Below are positions 15,328 through 21,993 of a DNA stretch of 25,766 bases, in pieces. The stretch's first letter is position 1. Each line of letters begins with the position of its first letter. The stretch is taken from IMG/VR virus record IMGVR_UViG_3300021425_001670, positions 1-25,766 of that record, one strand, 5' to 3'. Position numbers and translations under genes: made by a program. This DNA is from a virus. The notes under the pieces were generated by a model. That model did no database searches and was not told the DNA's origin. It worked only from the letters and a program-made list of their open reading frames with translations.

Positions 15328-15409
15328 GCGGGTCTATTTCGCGACCAACCGTTGGAGTGTAGTGCTTCCGCACATTCCGACCAGAGCGAGTTTTAAGACA
15401 TCATCGGGT

Positions 15410-16438
15410 CTATATCGCAAACTTCTTACCCTCTTCGTATTCTTTTTTACGAATCGAGTCTACCAGTTCAAGAAACTCTCCACCATTCATGACTTTACCA
15501 TCAACCACATATCTGTCTTGATGACCTTCGCCTGGATATAGTTTATCCATATATGAGACACTTCGCCACATCTTTCTCATGTTACCGTCTTTAATATCGG
15601 TTGGACGGGCGTGTAGAGTGATGTTCTGTTCCATATAGATTACCTGACCATCTTTCCAATCGTGGGTGTAGATGTATTCGGGACGATTGATTTTTTCCCA
15701 GAGATAATCTTTGAACTTCTTACTTTCTTCCTCTGACATACCATAAAACTTATGAAACAGTGAGCCAGGAAAGTGAATACCATAGATGCCAGCGGGTGTC
15801 TTTTGTCTCAGACCAGACATCATACCATCAACAGGGACTTGATTGAACTTGACAAGTTGCTTTTGTTCGTCCATCAAATCCTGTGTAAAGTTATCTCTGT
15901 TCCAACGATACACACTCTGGAGTTCATCAACCATCGTTTTGTCCTCGTGGTTGAGTTTGTCATATGCCTCTTTGGTGCATAGAAATGCAGTCTGCGAGTT
16001 CTCTGTGTGTTCAACAGATACCAGACCGATAACACGGTCACCGTCACCTAATGCAACTTGGTCACTATGCCATCCCAGTTTACCATTCGCAAAGATACCT
16101 TTGGGGCGACCCTTTTCGTTCTTTTGAAAGGTCACAACAGACATTGCGCTTCTGTATTCTGGTTCAATCTCGGAAGAACTATTCAGAATATTCAAACGAA
16201 GACTATTCCAATGTCTTCCCTTCATAGTCCCGTGAGAGGTTGCCATCTCTACGATAGAGTGTGTAGGAGTTCCCCACTGCATCTGAATTTCATATGTTCG
16301 CTTCTGGTCGAGTTTCTGGTCTACCAGAACGACAGACTCATTCGCGATAAGTCTACCCAAGTCTGCGATATTCTCATCAGAGTAGATATCAAAGTCATAC
16401 GCTTCTACTGCGTTATTTTTTAGAGTTCTTACTTTCAT
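15410..16438 (-). CDS. TauD/TfdA-like 2OG-Fe(II) dioxygenase
   Basis: 342 residues. GWHSDQ gives the H-x-D metal pair (H124, D126), and [21 protein letters not shown] supplies the distal His 276 and Arg 292 for 2-oxoglutarate; the spacing of about 150 residues fits the TauD family. It should be a soluble Fe(II)/2-oxoglutarate dioxygenase; sulfonate, amino-acid or other substrates cannot be told apart. It starts 22 bp after the tRNA-Pro 3' end and lacks its own clear promoter, so it is probably co-transcribed with the tmRNA and tRNA. The ribosome site is weak. A strong terminator follows. Confidence 0.85.
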   Translation of the reverse strand: MKVRTLKNNAVEAYDFDIYSDENIADLGRLIANESVVLVDQKLDQKRTYEIQMQWGTPTHSIVEMATSHGTMKGRHWNSLRLNILNSSSEIEPEYRSAMSVVTFQKNEKGRPKGIFANGKLGWHSDQVALGDGDRVIGLVSVEHTENSQTAFLCTKEAYDKLNHEDKTMVDELQSVYRWNRDNFTQDLMDEQKQLVKFNQVPVDGMMSGLRQKTPAGIYGIHFPGSLFHKFYGMSEEESKKFKDYLWEKINRPEYIYTHDWKDGQVIYMEQNITLHARPTDIKDGNMRKMWRSVSYMDKLYPGEGHQDRYVVDGKVMNGGEFLELVDSIRKKEYEEGKKFAI

Positions 16439-16459
16439 ACAACTATATATCCAATTTGT

Positions 16460-16536
16460 TGGTCGGGGTTGGAAGATTCGAACTTCCGACCTCTCGCTCC
16501 CAAAGCGAGCGCACTACCAGACTGTGCTAAACCCCG
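16460..16536 (-). tRNA. tRNA-Pro (UGG)
   Basis: A 77-nt gene with a complete cloverleaf: acceptor CGGGGTT/AACCCCG, D arm GCAC...GTGC, anticodon stem CTCGC/GCGAG around loop TTTGGGA (anticodon TGG), T arm GGAAG-TTCGAAT-CTTCC, discriminator A and encoded CCA. It reads CCN proline codons, mainly CCA and CCG. It begins about 7 nt after the end of the tmRNA coding piece, so both probably come from one precursor that RNase P and other nucleases separate. Confidence 0.96.
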
Positions 16537-16581
16537 CAAAAGTGGGGACTTCTGTTGCTAGGCGTCCCCTGACCCCGAAGA

Positions 16582-16626
16582 TTATGCCGCTAGGCGGATA
16601 TCTTCATATGCATTGTTATCGTTTGC
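16582..16626 (-). other. tmRNA tag reading frame
   Basis: Resume codon GCA at 16626-16624; the encoded tag is ANDNNAYEDIRLAA followed by TAA. The ANDN opening is typical of alphaproteobacterial tags and the LAA end is the ClpXP-type degradation signal. The middle (YEDIR) is not a tag I recognise. Confidence 0.92.
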
Positions 16627-16716
16627 ATTTACGAGTTTGTTACGGTTAAGGTCGCTTCCACACCTATTCTCCACTCACCTATTCAATACCTGTCGAACCT
16701 AATTCGCCCCCTTCAA

Positions 16717-16781
16717 GAACACACTAGAGCCTGCACATAGGGATTTCCTCAGGCGTGTGCGAACCTTCCCCTAGTGTGTTC
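16717..16781 (-). repeat. Inverted repeat closing the tmRNA intervening segment
   Basis: GAACACACTAG (16781-16771 read on the plus strand as CTAGTGTGTTC) pairs perfectly over 11 bp with 16717-16727. It extends the acceptor stem of the tRNA-like domain into one long hairpin, which presents both mature ends for trimming when the intervening segment is cut out. Confidence 0.85.
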
Positions 16782-16848
16782 ATGGTGGAGGCGGTGGGAA
16801 TCGCACCCACGTCCAGTCTACCTTTTAGTTTGCTTCATCGAATACCTG

Positions 16849-16856
16849 TATTTATA
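16849..16856 (-). promoter_or_regulatory. T4-type late promoter for the tmRNA/tRNA/TauD unit
   Basis: An exact TATAAATA overlapping the last codons of the 68-residue gene. Counting six bases on, the transcript would start near 16843, exactly at the P2 strand ATTCGATG of the acceptor piece, so hardly any 5' trimming would be needed. Confidence 0.7.
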
Positions 16857-17058
16857 CTCCAAGAATATTTCCTGCTTTATTCTGGTCAAGAGTGCCACCA
16901 TTGCGGAGATGTTCCTCTACCTGTTCAAAATAGAATGCGGCATCCTCGTGACCATACTCTTCGAGTGCTTGCTTACATGCCTTGAAGAAAAGCATTTCCT
17001 TCATTGCCGAACCATTCTCAGCACCCGATGCGCGATGCGTCTTTCCTGCGCGTTGCAT
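16852..17058 (-). CDS. Small hypothetical protein, 68 residues
   Basis: No family recognised. The N-terminus is basic (QRAGKTHRASG); the rest looks helical (MKEMLFFKACKQALEEYGHEDAAFYFEQVEEHLRNGG). The ATG overlaps the upstream stop as TAATG, so it is the second gene of the two-gene unit behind the 17464 promoter. Its last codons contain the late promoter of the tmRNA. No signal peptide or membrane segment. Confidence 0.65.
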   Translation of the reverse strand: MQRAGKTHRASGAENGSAMKEMLFFKACKQALEEYGHEDAAFYFEQVEEHLRNGGTLDQNKAGNILGV

Positions 17059-17336
17059 TAGATAACCTCGTCAACAACATTCATGACAGCAGCTTGGGAA
17101 TGACCGCCGATGTGCCACTCACGAACTTCATATATTGACTTGTCTTCTTTCCAGTCATAGATAGTCGCAAGAGTTCCATCATTGAACTTGATTGCCCACT
17201 CTGCTTGGACTTTTTCTTCTTCACCCGCGAACCTAATCGGTTCACCAAAGGTCTCAACCAAACGATTATATGATGTATTGATTGTGCCTTGAAGACATGT
17301 TCCTACAACGTCAAAATCACCAGTAACAAAATTCAT
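17058..17336 (-). CDS. Hypothetical protein, 92 residues
   Basis: Function unknown. It starts MNFVTGDFDVVGTCLQGTINTSYNRLVETFGEP and contains WAIKFNDGTLATIYDWKEDKS, a beta-rich soluble pattern. The ATG at 17336 follows AGGAAAGGAAAAG, an excellent ribosome site; a GTG at 17396 would add 20 residues with no support. It is led by the 17464 promoter through a leader of about 120 nt, the longest in the window, so some leader-based control is conceivable. Confidence 0.75.
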   Translation of the reverse strand: MNFVTGDFDVVGTCLQGTINTSYNRLVETFGEPIRFAGEEEKVQAEWAIKFNDGTLATIYDWKEDKSIYEVREWHIGGHSQAAVMNVVDEVI

Positions 17337-17463
17337 AACTTTTCCTTTCCTGAATTTCATATTCATAAACACATTATAAAATATCATGGGAAACACGCAC
17401 CTCTACACTCATAACCGAGAACTTCACTGTAGACCAACCATCCTTAATTCCCATCATGTTTTT

Positions 17464-17492
17464 ATAATAACAGACTATTCAGAAGATGTCAA
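17464..17492 (-). promoter_or_regulatory. Sigma70-like promoter, extended -10 (upstream of the 92-residue gene)
   Basis: -35 TTGACA (17487-17492), 17-bp spacer, TGT then -10 TATTAT (17464-17469). The -35 lies at the 3' end of the 80-residue gene. The leader contains ATGGGAA and, about 60 nt on, TTCCCAT, a possible long-range stem. Confidence 0.85.
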
Positions 17493-17731
17493 GAACTTTT
17501 TTCCATTTCAAGCATCTTTTTTTCAATATCATTTTGAGGTTCTTTCGCAGCTTCCATCTCTGCGGCAACCTTCTGTGCCTCTATGAGACGAGTGACACGG
17601 CGTTTCACTGACTTAGGAACATGTCCACCATCAGAGTATTTCTCAGCCCACATAGCAAGTTCTGCTTCGATATACTTGCGACCCTTGAGGGCGGCATTGG
17701 TTGTGCGTTGAAGTTTTCGATTACCATACAT
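17489..17731 (-). CDS. Small basic helical protein, 80 residues
   Basis: No family recognised. It is rich in Lys, Arg, Glu and Ala (KSVKRRVTRLIEAQKVAAEMEAAKE), probably one long helix or coiled coil, with no export signal. The ATG at 17731 sits on the upstream stop (TAATG) and has AAGGAAG as ribosome site. It is the last gene of the hydrolase/DUF3310 unit. Confidence 0.65.
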   Translation of the reverse strand: MYGNRKLQRTTNAALKGRKYIEAELAMWAEKYSDGGHVPKSVKRRVTRLIEAQKVAAEMEAAKEPQNDIEKKMLEMEKSS

Positions 17732-18006
17732 TAGTTTCTTCCTTCTTTGTCGTGGACGTGTAGTTGAATGAGTGCGTAGTGTAACACTTTGAGAATGTCC
17801 TTACGATTGTAACCGTCTTTGTTACCATACCGTTGTGCATACTTCATGATGTTTCCGATACAGAAACCATCACCGTGTCCACCATCGATAATGAACTCAG
17901 TCGCTTGAAACTTGTTCTTAGAATAGTGTTCACCATATGTCGCATCGACATACTGATATAGTTCTTCGAGGTATGTGTCCTCATCATATTTGTATTGAAT
18001 ATCCAT
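17731..18006 (-). CDS. DUF3310-like phage protein
   Basis: 91 residues from ATG 18006, which overlaps the hydrolase stop (TAATG) and has AGGTGGAAG upstream. GHGDGFCIGNIMKYAQRYGNKDGYNRKDILKVLHYALIQL (44-82) matches the conserved core of DUF3310 (usually FxxGNxxKYxxRxxxKdg), a small domain common in phages and sometimes fused to nucleotide-metabolism enzymes. Its biochemical role is not established. A well-matched promoter inside the hydrolase gene (18118-18146) could express it independently. Confidence 0.75.
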   Translation of the reverse strand: MDIQYKYDEDTYLEELYQYVDATYGEHYSKNKFQATEFIIDGGHGDGFCIGNIMKYAQRYGNKDGYNRKDILKVLHYALIQLHVHDKEGRN

Positions 18007-18599
18007 TACTTCCACCTATAAAATATATGTTCACCAATCTGACCTACCATGTGCATACCCTTTGCAGTCGCCCAACGAGGACTCACATAGGTCGCATGAT
18101 AGTGTGTCGCACCTTCTGTTATACCACGATACTCATCGTGTGTCAAGAACATTCTTGCGATATACTTAGATTTCTCCCATGCACGGCCTGGCAGTGGGTC
18201 ATCACTGCGTCCATCACAATACCAAGAAAACTGACAACGATTACGCTGTGGGTATTGTCTACCACTCGCGGCGGTATACATCTTTGCCTCATAGACTACA
18301 CCACAGACAGTGTTCGGCCATCGAGGGTCATTGACACGGTTCTGAGTTACATCTGCGACAGCATACAATCCTGCGTCTAGTTCGTTTCGTGCCTCGTGAT
18401 ATAGGTTCAGTGCCATACACAACATATCTTCATCTGTGTAGGATAGTTCCTCTATAATCAGAGACTCTGATTCTGATGCGACTTGTTGAACGACAACCTC
18501 TTTATCCTTGAATACTTCAATACCAAGATTGACAAGAGTGACGATGGACAACGCTAACATCAACGTTAGGGCAATCCGTGTTAGATTTTGATTTTCCAT
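18006..18599 (-). CDS. SleB-type cell wall hydrolase with N-terminal membrane anchor (candidate endolysin)
   Basis: 197 residues. An N-terminal hydrophobic helix (about 8-27, ALTLMLALSIVTLVNLG) is followed by a short linker and a Hydrolase_2 (SleB/CwlJ) domain from about 55: MALNLYHEARNE with the probable catalytic Glu 69, then ADVTQNRV, CQFSWYCDG, GATHYHATYVSPRWA and IGEHIFYRWK. This fold cleaves peptidoglycan glycan strands. The single uncleaved-looking N-terminal helix suggests a signal-arrest-release endolysin held at the inner membrane until lysis. The ATG lies six bases after a consensus -10 box, so the mRNA would be nearly leaderless. No holin is adjacent, though one-helix proteins occur at 14733-15262. 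Confidence 0.85.
   Translation of the reverse strand: MENQNLTRIALTLMLALSIVTLVNLGIEVFKDKEVVVQQVASESESLIIEELSYTDEDMLCMALNLYHEARNELDAGLYAVADVTQNRVNDPRWPNTVCGVVYEAKMYTAASGRQYPQRNRCQFSWYCDGRSDDPLPGRAWEKSKYIARMFLTHDEYRGITEGATHYHATYVSPRWATAKGMHMVGQIGEHIFYRWK
18118..18146 (-). promoter_or_regulatory. Sigma70-like promoter inside the hydrolase gene (upstream of the DUF3310 gene)
   Basis: -35 TTGACA (18141-18146), 17-bp spacer, TGG then -10 TATAAC (18118-18123). It is fully within coding sequence but meets all the shared criteria of the promoter set, and lies about 105 bp before the DUF3310 start. Confidence 0.5.
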
Positions 18600-18605
18600 T
18601 CTCGT

Positions 18606-18634
18606 ATTATATCAAATCTATCAATCAATGTCAA
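18606..18634 (-). promoter_or_regulatory. Consensus sigma70 promoter (upstream of the hydrolase gene)
   Basis: -35 TTGACA (18629-18634), 17-bp spacer, TGA then -10 TATAAT (18606-18611): a perfect consensus. It overlaps the 3' end of the upstream gene. The predicted start is at or within a few bases of the hydrolase ATG (18599). Confidence 0.88.
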
Positions 18635-19310
18635 GTTCTATTTCTTCAATCAGCATATCTCTCATATGACGAGCTCGTTCATCTTCTATACTTTCGAGAG
18701 ATTGATTCTTGAACTTGAACGCAAGTGTAAATCTTTCACACTCAGTATGAGCAGCGTGCCAACAATGATGGTCAGGTTCATCCAACCTACCAAAATAGTA
18801 ATGACGACATTGCCACCCTTTCTTATCTTTTATCTTTACGACAGTATCGGTCTTCTTGTCATAATAAGAAAAGTGTCCAGCACCAGTCTCACTCCATGTA
18901 AACAACAACTGATAACAATGTGCGTCCCAGTTTGTATGCCATGACACAAAACCGCCTGGCGGATAAAATGATGTAAGTGCGTTGGTATGTGCGCCGAACA
19001 ACTTAGGCATCTCACCCTTTGTCTTTTGTTCAAATGCCGCAAACTTTTCGGGAGCTAACTTCTTCGCATTAGAAATCTGAAAACTGTATCCGAATGGTGG
19101 AGGCCCATCGTGCCAGTTCTCATAATGACTCTTGAATATCTCTTCTCGTAAATAATATTCACTTGTATAGTGATTACCATTGAAGGCAGTTCCACCACCC
19201 GTATTCAGATGATATCGGGGATGATTATAATCAGGAATACTTCGAAACTCATTGATGGTATCATCAAGAATCTTTAGAATATTCTTATTACGGATTACAA
19301 CTTCAGTCAT
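18621..19310 (-). CDS. Putative 2OG-Fe(II) oxygenase-like protein
   Basis: 229 residues. The centre reads SFYPPGGFVSWHTNWDAHCYQLLFTWSETGAGHFSYYD, followed by HHCWHAAHTECERFTLAFKF: a double-stranded beta-helix style order with His 125, a possible second ligand at N127 or D129, a distal His (185 or 188) and Arg 193. A strict H-x-D is absent (H-T-N), so assignment is tentative and activity uncertain. Soluble, no export signal. The ATG overlaps the thyX stop by 8 bp. Confidence 0.55.
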   Translation of the reverse strand: MTEVVIRNKNILKILDDTINEFRSIPDYNHPRYHLNTGGGTAFNGNHYTSEYYLREEIFKSHYENWHDGPPPFGYSFQISNAKKLAPEKFAAFEQKTKGEMPKLFGAHTNALTSFYPPGGFVSWHTNWDAHCYQLLFTWSETGAGHFSYYDKKTDTVVKIKDKKGWQCRHYYFGRLDEPDHHCWHAAHTECERFTLAFKFKNQSLESIEDERARHMRDMLIEEIELDID

Positions 19311-19965
19311 TCAACGCTTCTACGATGTCGGGGAAGTGAACACCGATAATCTCCCAACACTTGTCGGCAATCAGTGAGTGTTCCTTCTGCGTTCCGTTAC
19401 CACGGCGAAGTTCACAATAGTGAATCCAACTACGCAATGTGCCTGACATATACAAAACCGATTCGGTGTTACCTTCAGGAAGAACTGCACGAGCCTGTTC
19501 TTTCGCAATACCATTTTCGATTGCCCACTCATATGCCTTATATGCGGCATTGATTGTTTTCGACTGATGCATATTCCACTTTTCTAACAAATCTTTATCA
19601 TCTGTCTCTACAGAGTTCTGACGATTCTTGGTATCCTGTAGTCTTGCTTCACGATGAATGAAGTCAAGGTCTTGGGTGGGGTCTGCATATCGTTGACTAA
19701 ACTCTTGGAATGAGAATGAACGGTGACGCAAAATCTGACGTGCGATGTCGCGTGTCGTTTTGATTTCCATAGTCATATGCACCATCTCAAATGGTGACCA
19801 GTGTTGTTCTCGAATCAAGTAACGCAACAACTTAGGTGCGGTTGCCGTGTTGTTCTGATTTGCGGGATTACTCACCCGTGCGGTGTATGCAATCAGGTCT
19901 GCGGCAGTCTTACAATCTGTTATTGCAGACGGTTTACTCAATGCGATAAGATTAACTTCGCTCAT
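19303..19965 (-). CDS. thyX: Flavin-dependent thymidylate synthase ThyX
   Basis: 220 residues. RHRSFSFQEFSQR at 80-92 is the ThyX signature RHRxxSxxxxSxR, and the C-terminal LPEGNTESVLYMSGTLRSWIHYCELR carries the substrate-binding region. The enzyme makes dTMP from dUMP using methylene-tetrahydrofolate, FAD and NADPH, supplying dTTP for phage replication in the cytoplasm. Length is normal for the family. It sits in the replication block behind the helicase and a small membrane protein, overlapping the latter by 14 bp. Confidence 0.97.
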   Translation of the reverse strand: MSEVNLIALSKPSAITDCKTAADLIAYTARVSNPANQNNTATAPKLLRYLIREQHWSPFEMVHMTMEIKTTRDIARQILRHRSFSFQEFSQRYADPTQDLDFIHREARLQDTKNRQNSVETDDKDLLEKWNMHQSKTINAAYKAYEWAIENGIAKEQARAVLPEGNTESVLYMSGTLRSWIHYCELRRGNGTQKEHSLIADKCWEIIGVHFPDIVEALND

Positions 19966-20176
19966 TTCTTAGATACTCCGATGCTTCGTTGATATCATAG
20001 TCTGTGATATGTATGTCATGTTTACTACGCATATATTCAAGTGTTTGTTTCAATGCGATTGCAGAACCTTCTGACATTCCTTCGTCAAGTCCACGCATGT
20101 AACCACGATAGAGTCCATACCAGTATGAGAAGAAGATTGTTGCGAGAACAATCGCTGTGTGTAATAATGCGTCCAT
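19952..20176 (-). CDS. Small membrane protein, 74 residues
   Basis: One N-terminal hydrophobic helix (TAIVLATIFFSYWYGLYRGY, 7-26) followed by a soluble tail with EGMSEGSAIALKQTLEYMRSKHDIHITDYDINEASEYL. No family recognised. Good ribosome site (GGAGTAGAC) and tight placement between helicase and thyX support a real gene. Topology is likely N-out/C-in given the Arg residues after the helix. Confidence 0.7.
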   Translation of the reverse strand: MDALLHTAIVLATIFFSYWYGLYRGYMRGLDEGMSEGSAIALKQTLEYMRSKHDIHITDYDINEASEYLRNERS

Positions 20177-20178
20177 GT

Positions 20179-21555
20179 CTACTCCATTTTGAAGTCCTTG
20201 AACTTCTCTATCTGTTCTTGGGTTGCGGATTTATCGAAGGCGGGTCGGTCATCAACGATACCCTCTTCTTCATCATCCTCAAGTCGCATCTTACTGCGGT
20301 CAACCTTTAGTGTGAACCTGTTATACTTAGTCGGGTCATTATAACGGTTCTTCAACTGTTTGACCAGTATCTTACCAAGATTGTTCAGTTCATCGTTTGA
20401 GATGAGCGCGAACATGAGGTCTGCGGTAGCGGGTAGTCCAAAAGATTCGGACGTGTCTTCAAGCCCAACATCGTCATTAGAATAACCAGAACGAGTCGTC
20501 TGCGTTGCAGATACAATCGGAACATTGAACTCGACTGCGAGTCCCCTAATCTCTTCTGCAATACTTTTAATGTATGAATATGAGTTGATAGCACCGCCCA
20601 TTCCTTTCATTCGTGATGACGCACAGATATTTAGATAGTCAATAAAGATAATCTCTGGCACAAAGTTCTTCTTCAGTTTCAGTTCATTCAACAACGCACG
20701 GAAGTGAGATGTGTTTGCTTGACCCGTAGGGTATTCTTTGATGATAAGTTTACCCTGCGTCTTGGCGGCAATCTGACTAACCTTATCAGTGAACATATCC
20801 TTTGACAGGTTCTCTAGTTGGTCAATCGGAACATTCAATAAGTTCGCATCGATACGTTCTGCGATGCGTTCTTCTGCCATCTCCATTGTGATATACAAAG
20901 CATTCCTACCCTGCGCTAGAACAGAAGCTGCTTGGTGACACATGAACAATGATTTACCCACGCCTGTCCCTGCGAGCGCGATGTTCAATGTCTTGTTGGG
21001 TAGACCACCTTTGGTAATCTTGTTGAAGTAATCAAGGTCAAACGGAACACGTTCTTCCTGTTCGTGATAGAAATCATAACGACCATCTACATTCTCAAGA
21101 TAGTCGTGACCGATGTTGGTATCAAAGGTAACACCCAGAGCCTTACTCAGAACATCAGGGATTGCCTGTTTCTGTAGGGTTGCATGTTTACCATCAATGA
21201 TAGAGATAGACTCCATCACTGCGTTGAACACCGCACGGTCTTGACACCACTTCTCTGTGCGTTCAATCAACCACTCAAGGTTCTCTGGTTCAGGTGTGAA
21301 GATGTTAGGCAGTAGTTCTACTGCGATGCGGTAATCGTCTTCACTCAGACGATTGTTCTGGTCTATCTCAATCTTGAATGCTTCGAGAGTCGGAAGTTTA
21401 TTGTAATCCGAAACAAATTTCGCAACCTCTTTGAAAAGCCCCTTGTAAACACCCTCAAAGTAATCAGGTGAAATAAACGGAAGAACTTTTCGCATATATT
21501 CTTCATTCGTTAGTATATTCCTCAGAACTGTCTGTTCCAGATTGATATTCATCAT
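20179..21555 (-). CDS. gp41: Replicative DNA helicase, T4 gp41/DnaB family
   Basis: 458 residues. The RecA-like motor starts near 170: LNIALAGTGVGKS gives Walker A (196-202); ALYITMEMAEERIAERID is the H1a-like segment; PEIIFIDYLNI is Walker B; VSATQTTRSGYSNDDVGLEDTSESFGLPATADLMFAL is the H3/H4 region; VKQLKNRYNDP ends the core. The N-terminal 140 residues match the helical domain of phage DnaB-type helicases. It should load as a hexamer on the lagging strand and work with a primase. Length is close to T4 gp41. A sigma70-like promoter lies inside the upstream gene. Confidence 0.95.
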   Translation of the reverse strand: MMNINLEQTVLRNILTNEEYMRKVLPFISPDYFEGVYKGLFKEVAKFVSDYNKLPTLEAFKIEIDQNNRLSEDDYRIAVELLPNIFTPEPENLEWLIERTEKWCQDRAVFNAVMESISIIDGKHATLQKQAIPDVLSKALGVTFDTNIGHDYLENVDGRYDFYHEQEERVPFDLDYFNKITKGGLPNKTLNIALAGTGVGKSLFMCHQAASVLAQGRNALYITMEMAEERIAERIDANLLNVPIDQLENLSKDMFTDKVSQIAAKTQGKLIIKEYPTGQANTSHFRALLNELKLKKNFVPEIIFIDYLNICASSRMKGMGGAINSYSYIKSIAEEIRGLAVEFNVPIVSATQTTRSGYSNDDVGLEDTSESFGLPATADLMFALISNDELNNLGKILVKQLKNRYNDPTKYNRFTLKVDRSKMRLEDDEEEGIVDDRPAFDKSATQEQIEKFKDFKME

Positions 21556-21916
21556 AAATCTCTTTCAATTCGTCTATTACTTCTGTGGTGGCGGTGATTT
21601 CACCCTTCTCATCTTTAGCGATAAGTGTTCCGTCATTGATAGATTTATCAATGATTGAATTTAATATTCTACCACAATATTCCTGTAATGTCAAGTCCTC
21701 TGTTGTGAGGTCAGGGTCAGGTGATGATACGACACTAAAGTTAAACGATAGGTGTCCCTCATCCTCATCCTCTCCCACATACTCAATCGCACCAAAGGAG
21801 ATTACTGTCTCAGGAAACTCTTCAAGAATACGAATGTGCCATGCGTGAATATCATTTTCGGCAGGGATAATCTGATAGTGAATATCCTCACTCAACATAT
21901 TTACAATATCATTCAT
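21503..21916 (-). CDS. Acidic hypothetical protein, 137 residues
   Basis: No family recognised. The protein starts MNDIVNMLSEDIHYQIIPAE and is acidic throughout (EYVGEDEDEGHLSF, SGTDSSEEYTNE at the end), soluble, mixed alpha/beta. The ATG at 21916 follows GGAGAAACA, a good ribosome site; it overlaps the stop of the 26-codon gene as ATGA and runs 53 bp into the helicase gene. A promoter for the helicase is embedded in its coding sequence. Its place between uvsX and the helicase suggests a replication or recombination accessory role. Confidence 0.7.
   Translation of the reverse strand: MNDIVNMLSEDIHYQIIPAENDIHAWHIRILEEFPETVISFGAIEYVGEDEDEGHLSFNFSVVSSPDPDLTTEDLTLQEYCGRILNSIIDKSINDGTLIAKDEKGEITATTEVIDELKEIYDEYQSGTDSSEEYTNE
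21666..21694 (-). promoter_or_regulatory. Sigma70-like promoter inside the acidic-protein gene (upstream of the helicase gene)
   Basis: -35 TTGACA (21689-21694), 17-bp spacer, TGG then -10 TAGAAT (21666-21671). About 110 bp before the helicase ATG. It shares CTTGACATTAC with the promoter at 23068. Confidence 0.65.
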
Positions 21917-21993
21917 TGTTTCTCCAACCATACTGATACAACAATCACGATACCGACAATGAAAACCAAACCTATGAAATCATTCAACGGCAT
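21913..21993 (-). CDS. 26-residue single-helix membrane peptide
   Basis: A short frame from ATG 21993 encodes one hydrophobic helix (FIGLVFIVGIVIVVSVWL) with short polar ends. It overlaps the uvsX stop by 14 bp and its own stop overlaps the next ATG as ATGA, so it exactly bridges the gap between two genes. A weak ribosome site (GAG, 7 nt upstream) is present. Function unknown; such tiny membrane peptides are easily missed by gene finders. Confidence 0.6.
   Translation of the reverse strand: MPLNDFIGLVFIVGIVIVVSVWLEKQ

Larger units (their letters stand above)
16541..16843 (-). ncRNA. ssrA: Circularly permuted (two-piece) tmRNA
   Basis: Transcription order: first the acceptor piece (about 16843-16783), holding a T arm GTGGG-TGCGATT-CCCAC, acceptor strand CGCCTCC, A and encoded CCA; then a 71-nt intervening segment (16782-16712); then the coding piece from GGGGGCGAATTAGGTTCGAC (5' end 16711). 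GGGGGCG pairs with CGCCTCC over 7 bp with one G-U. A P2-like helix joins ATTGAATA to TATTCGAT. The tag frame ends LAA plus TAA, and GGGGAC/GTCCCC (16569-16564 with 16549-16544) closes a stem around GCCTAGCAACAGAA, as in alphaproteobacterial tmRNAs. The product rescues stalled ribosomes with SmpB and tags unfinished proteins for proteolysis. Exact 5' and 3' ends are estimates. Confidence 0.93.

Noticed and set aside
15328-15409. Possible small gene between the TauD-like stop and the terminator.
   Set aside because: Only very short frames interrupted by stops; it looks like a 3' untranslated region.
17374-17457. A 27-codon frame starting exactly at the predicted start of the 17464 promoter (possible leaderless peptide).
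   Set aside because: The same TATTATAAAAACAT sequence at the 9370 promoter has no ATG, so the match to a start codon is likely chance; there is no ribosome site and no protein motif.
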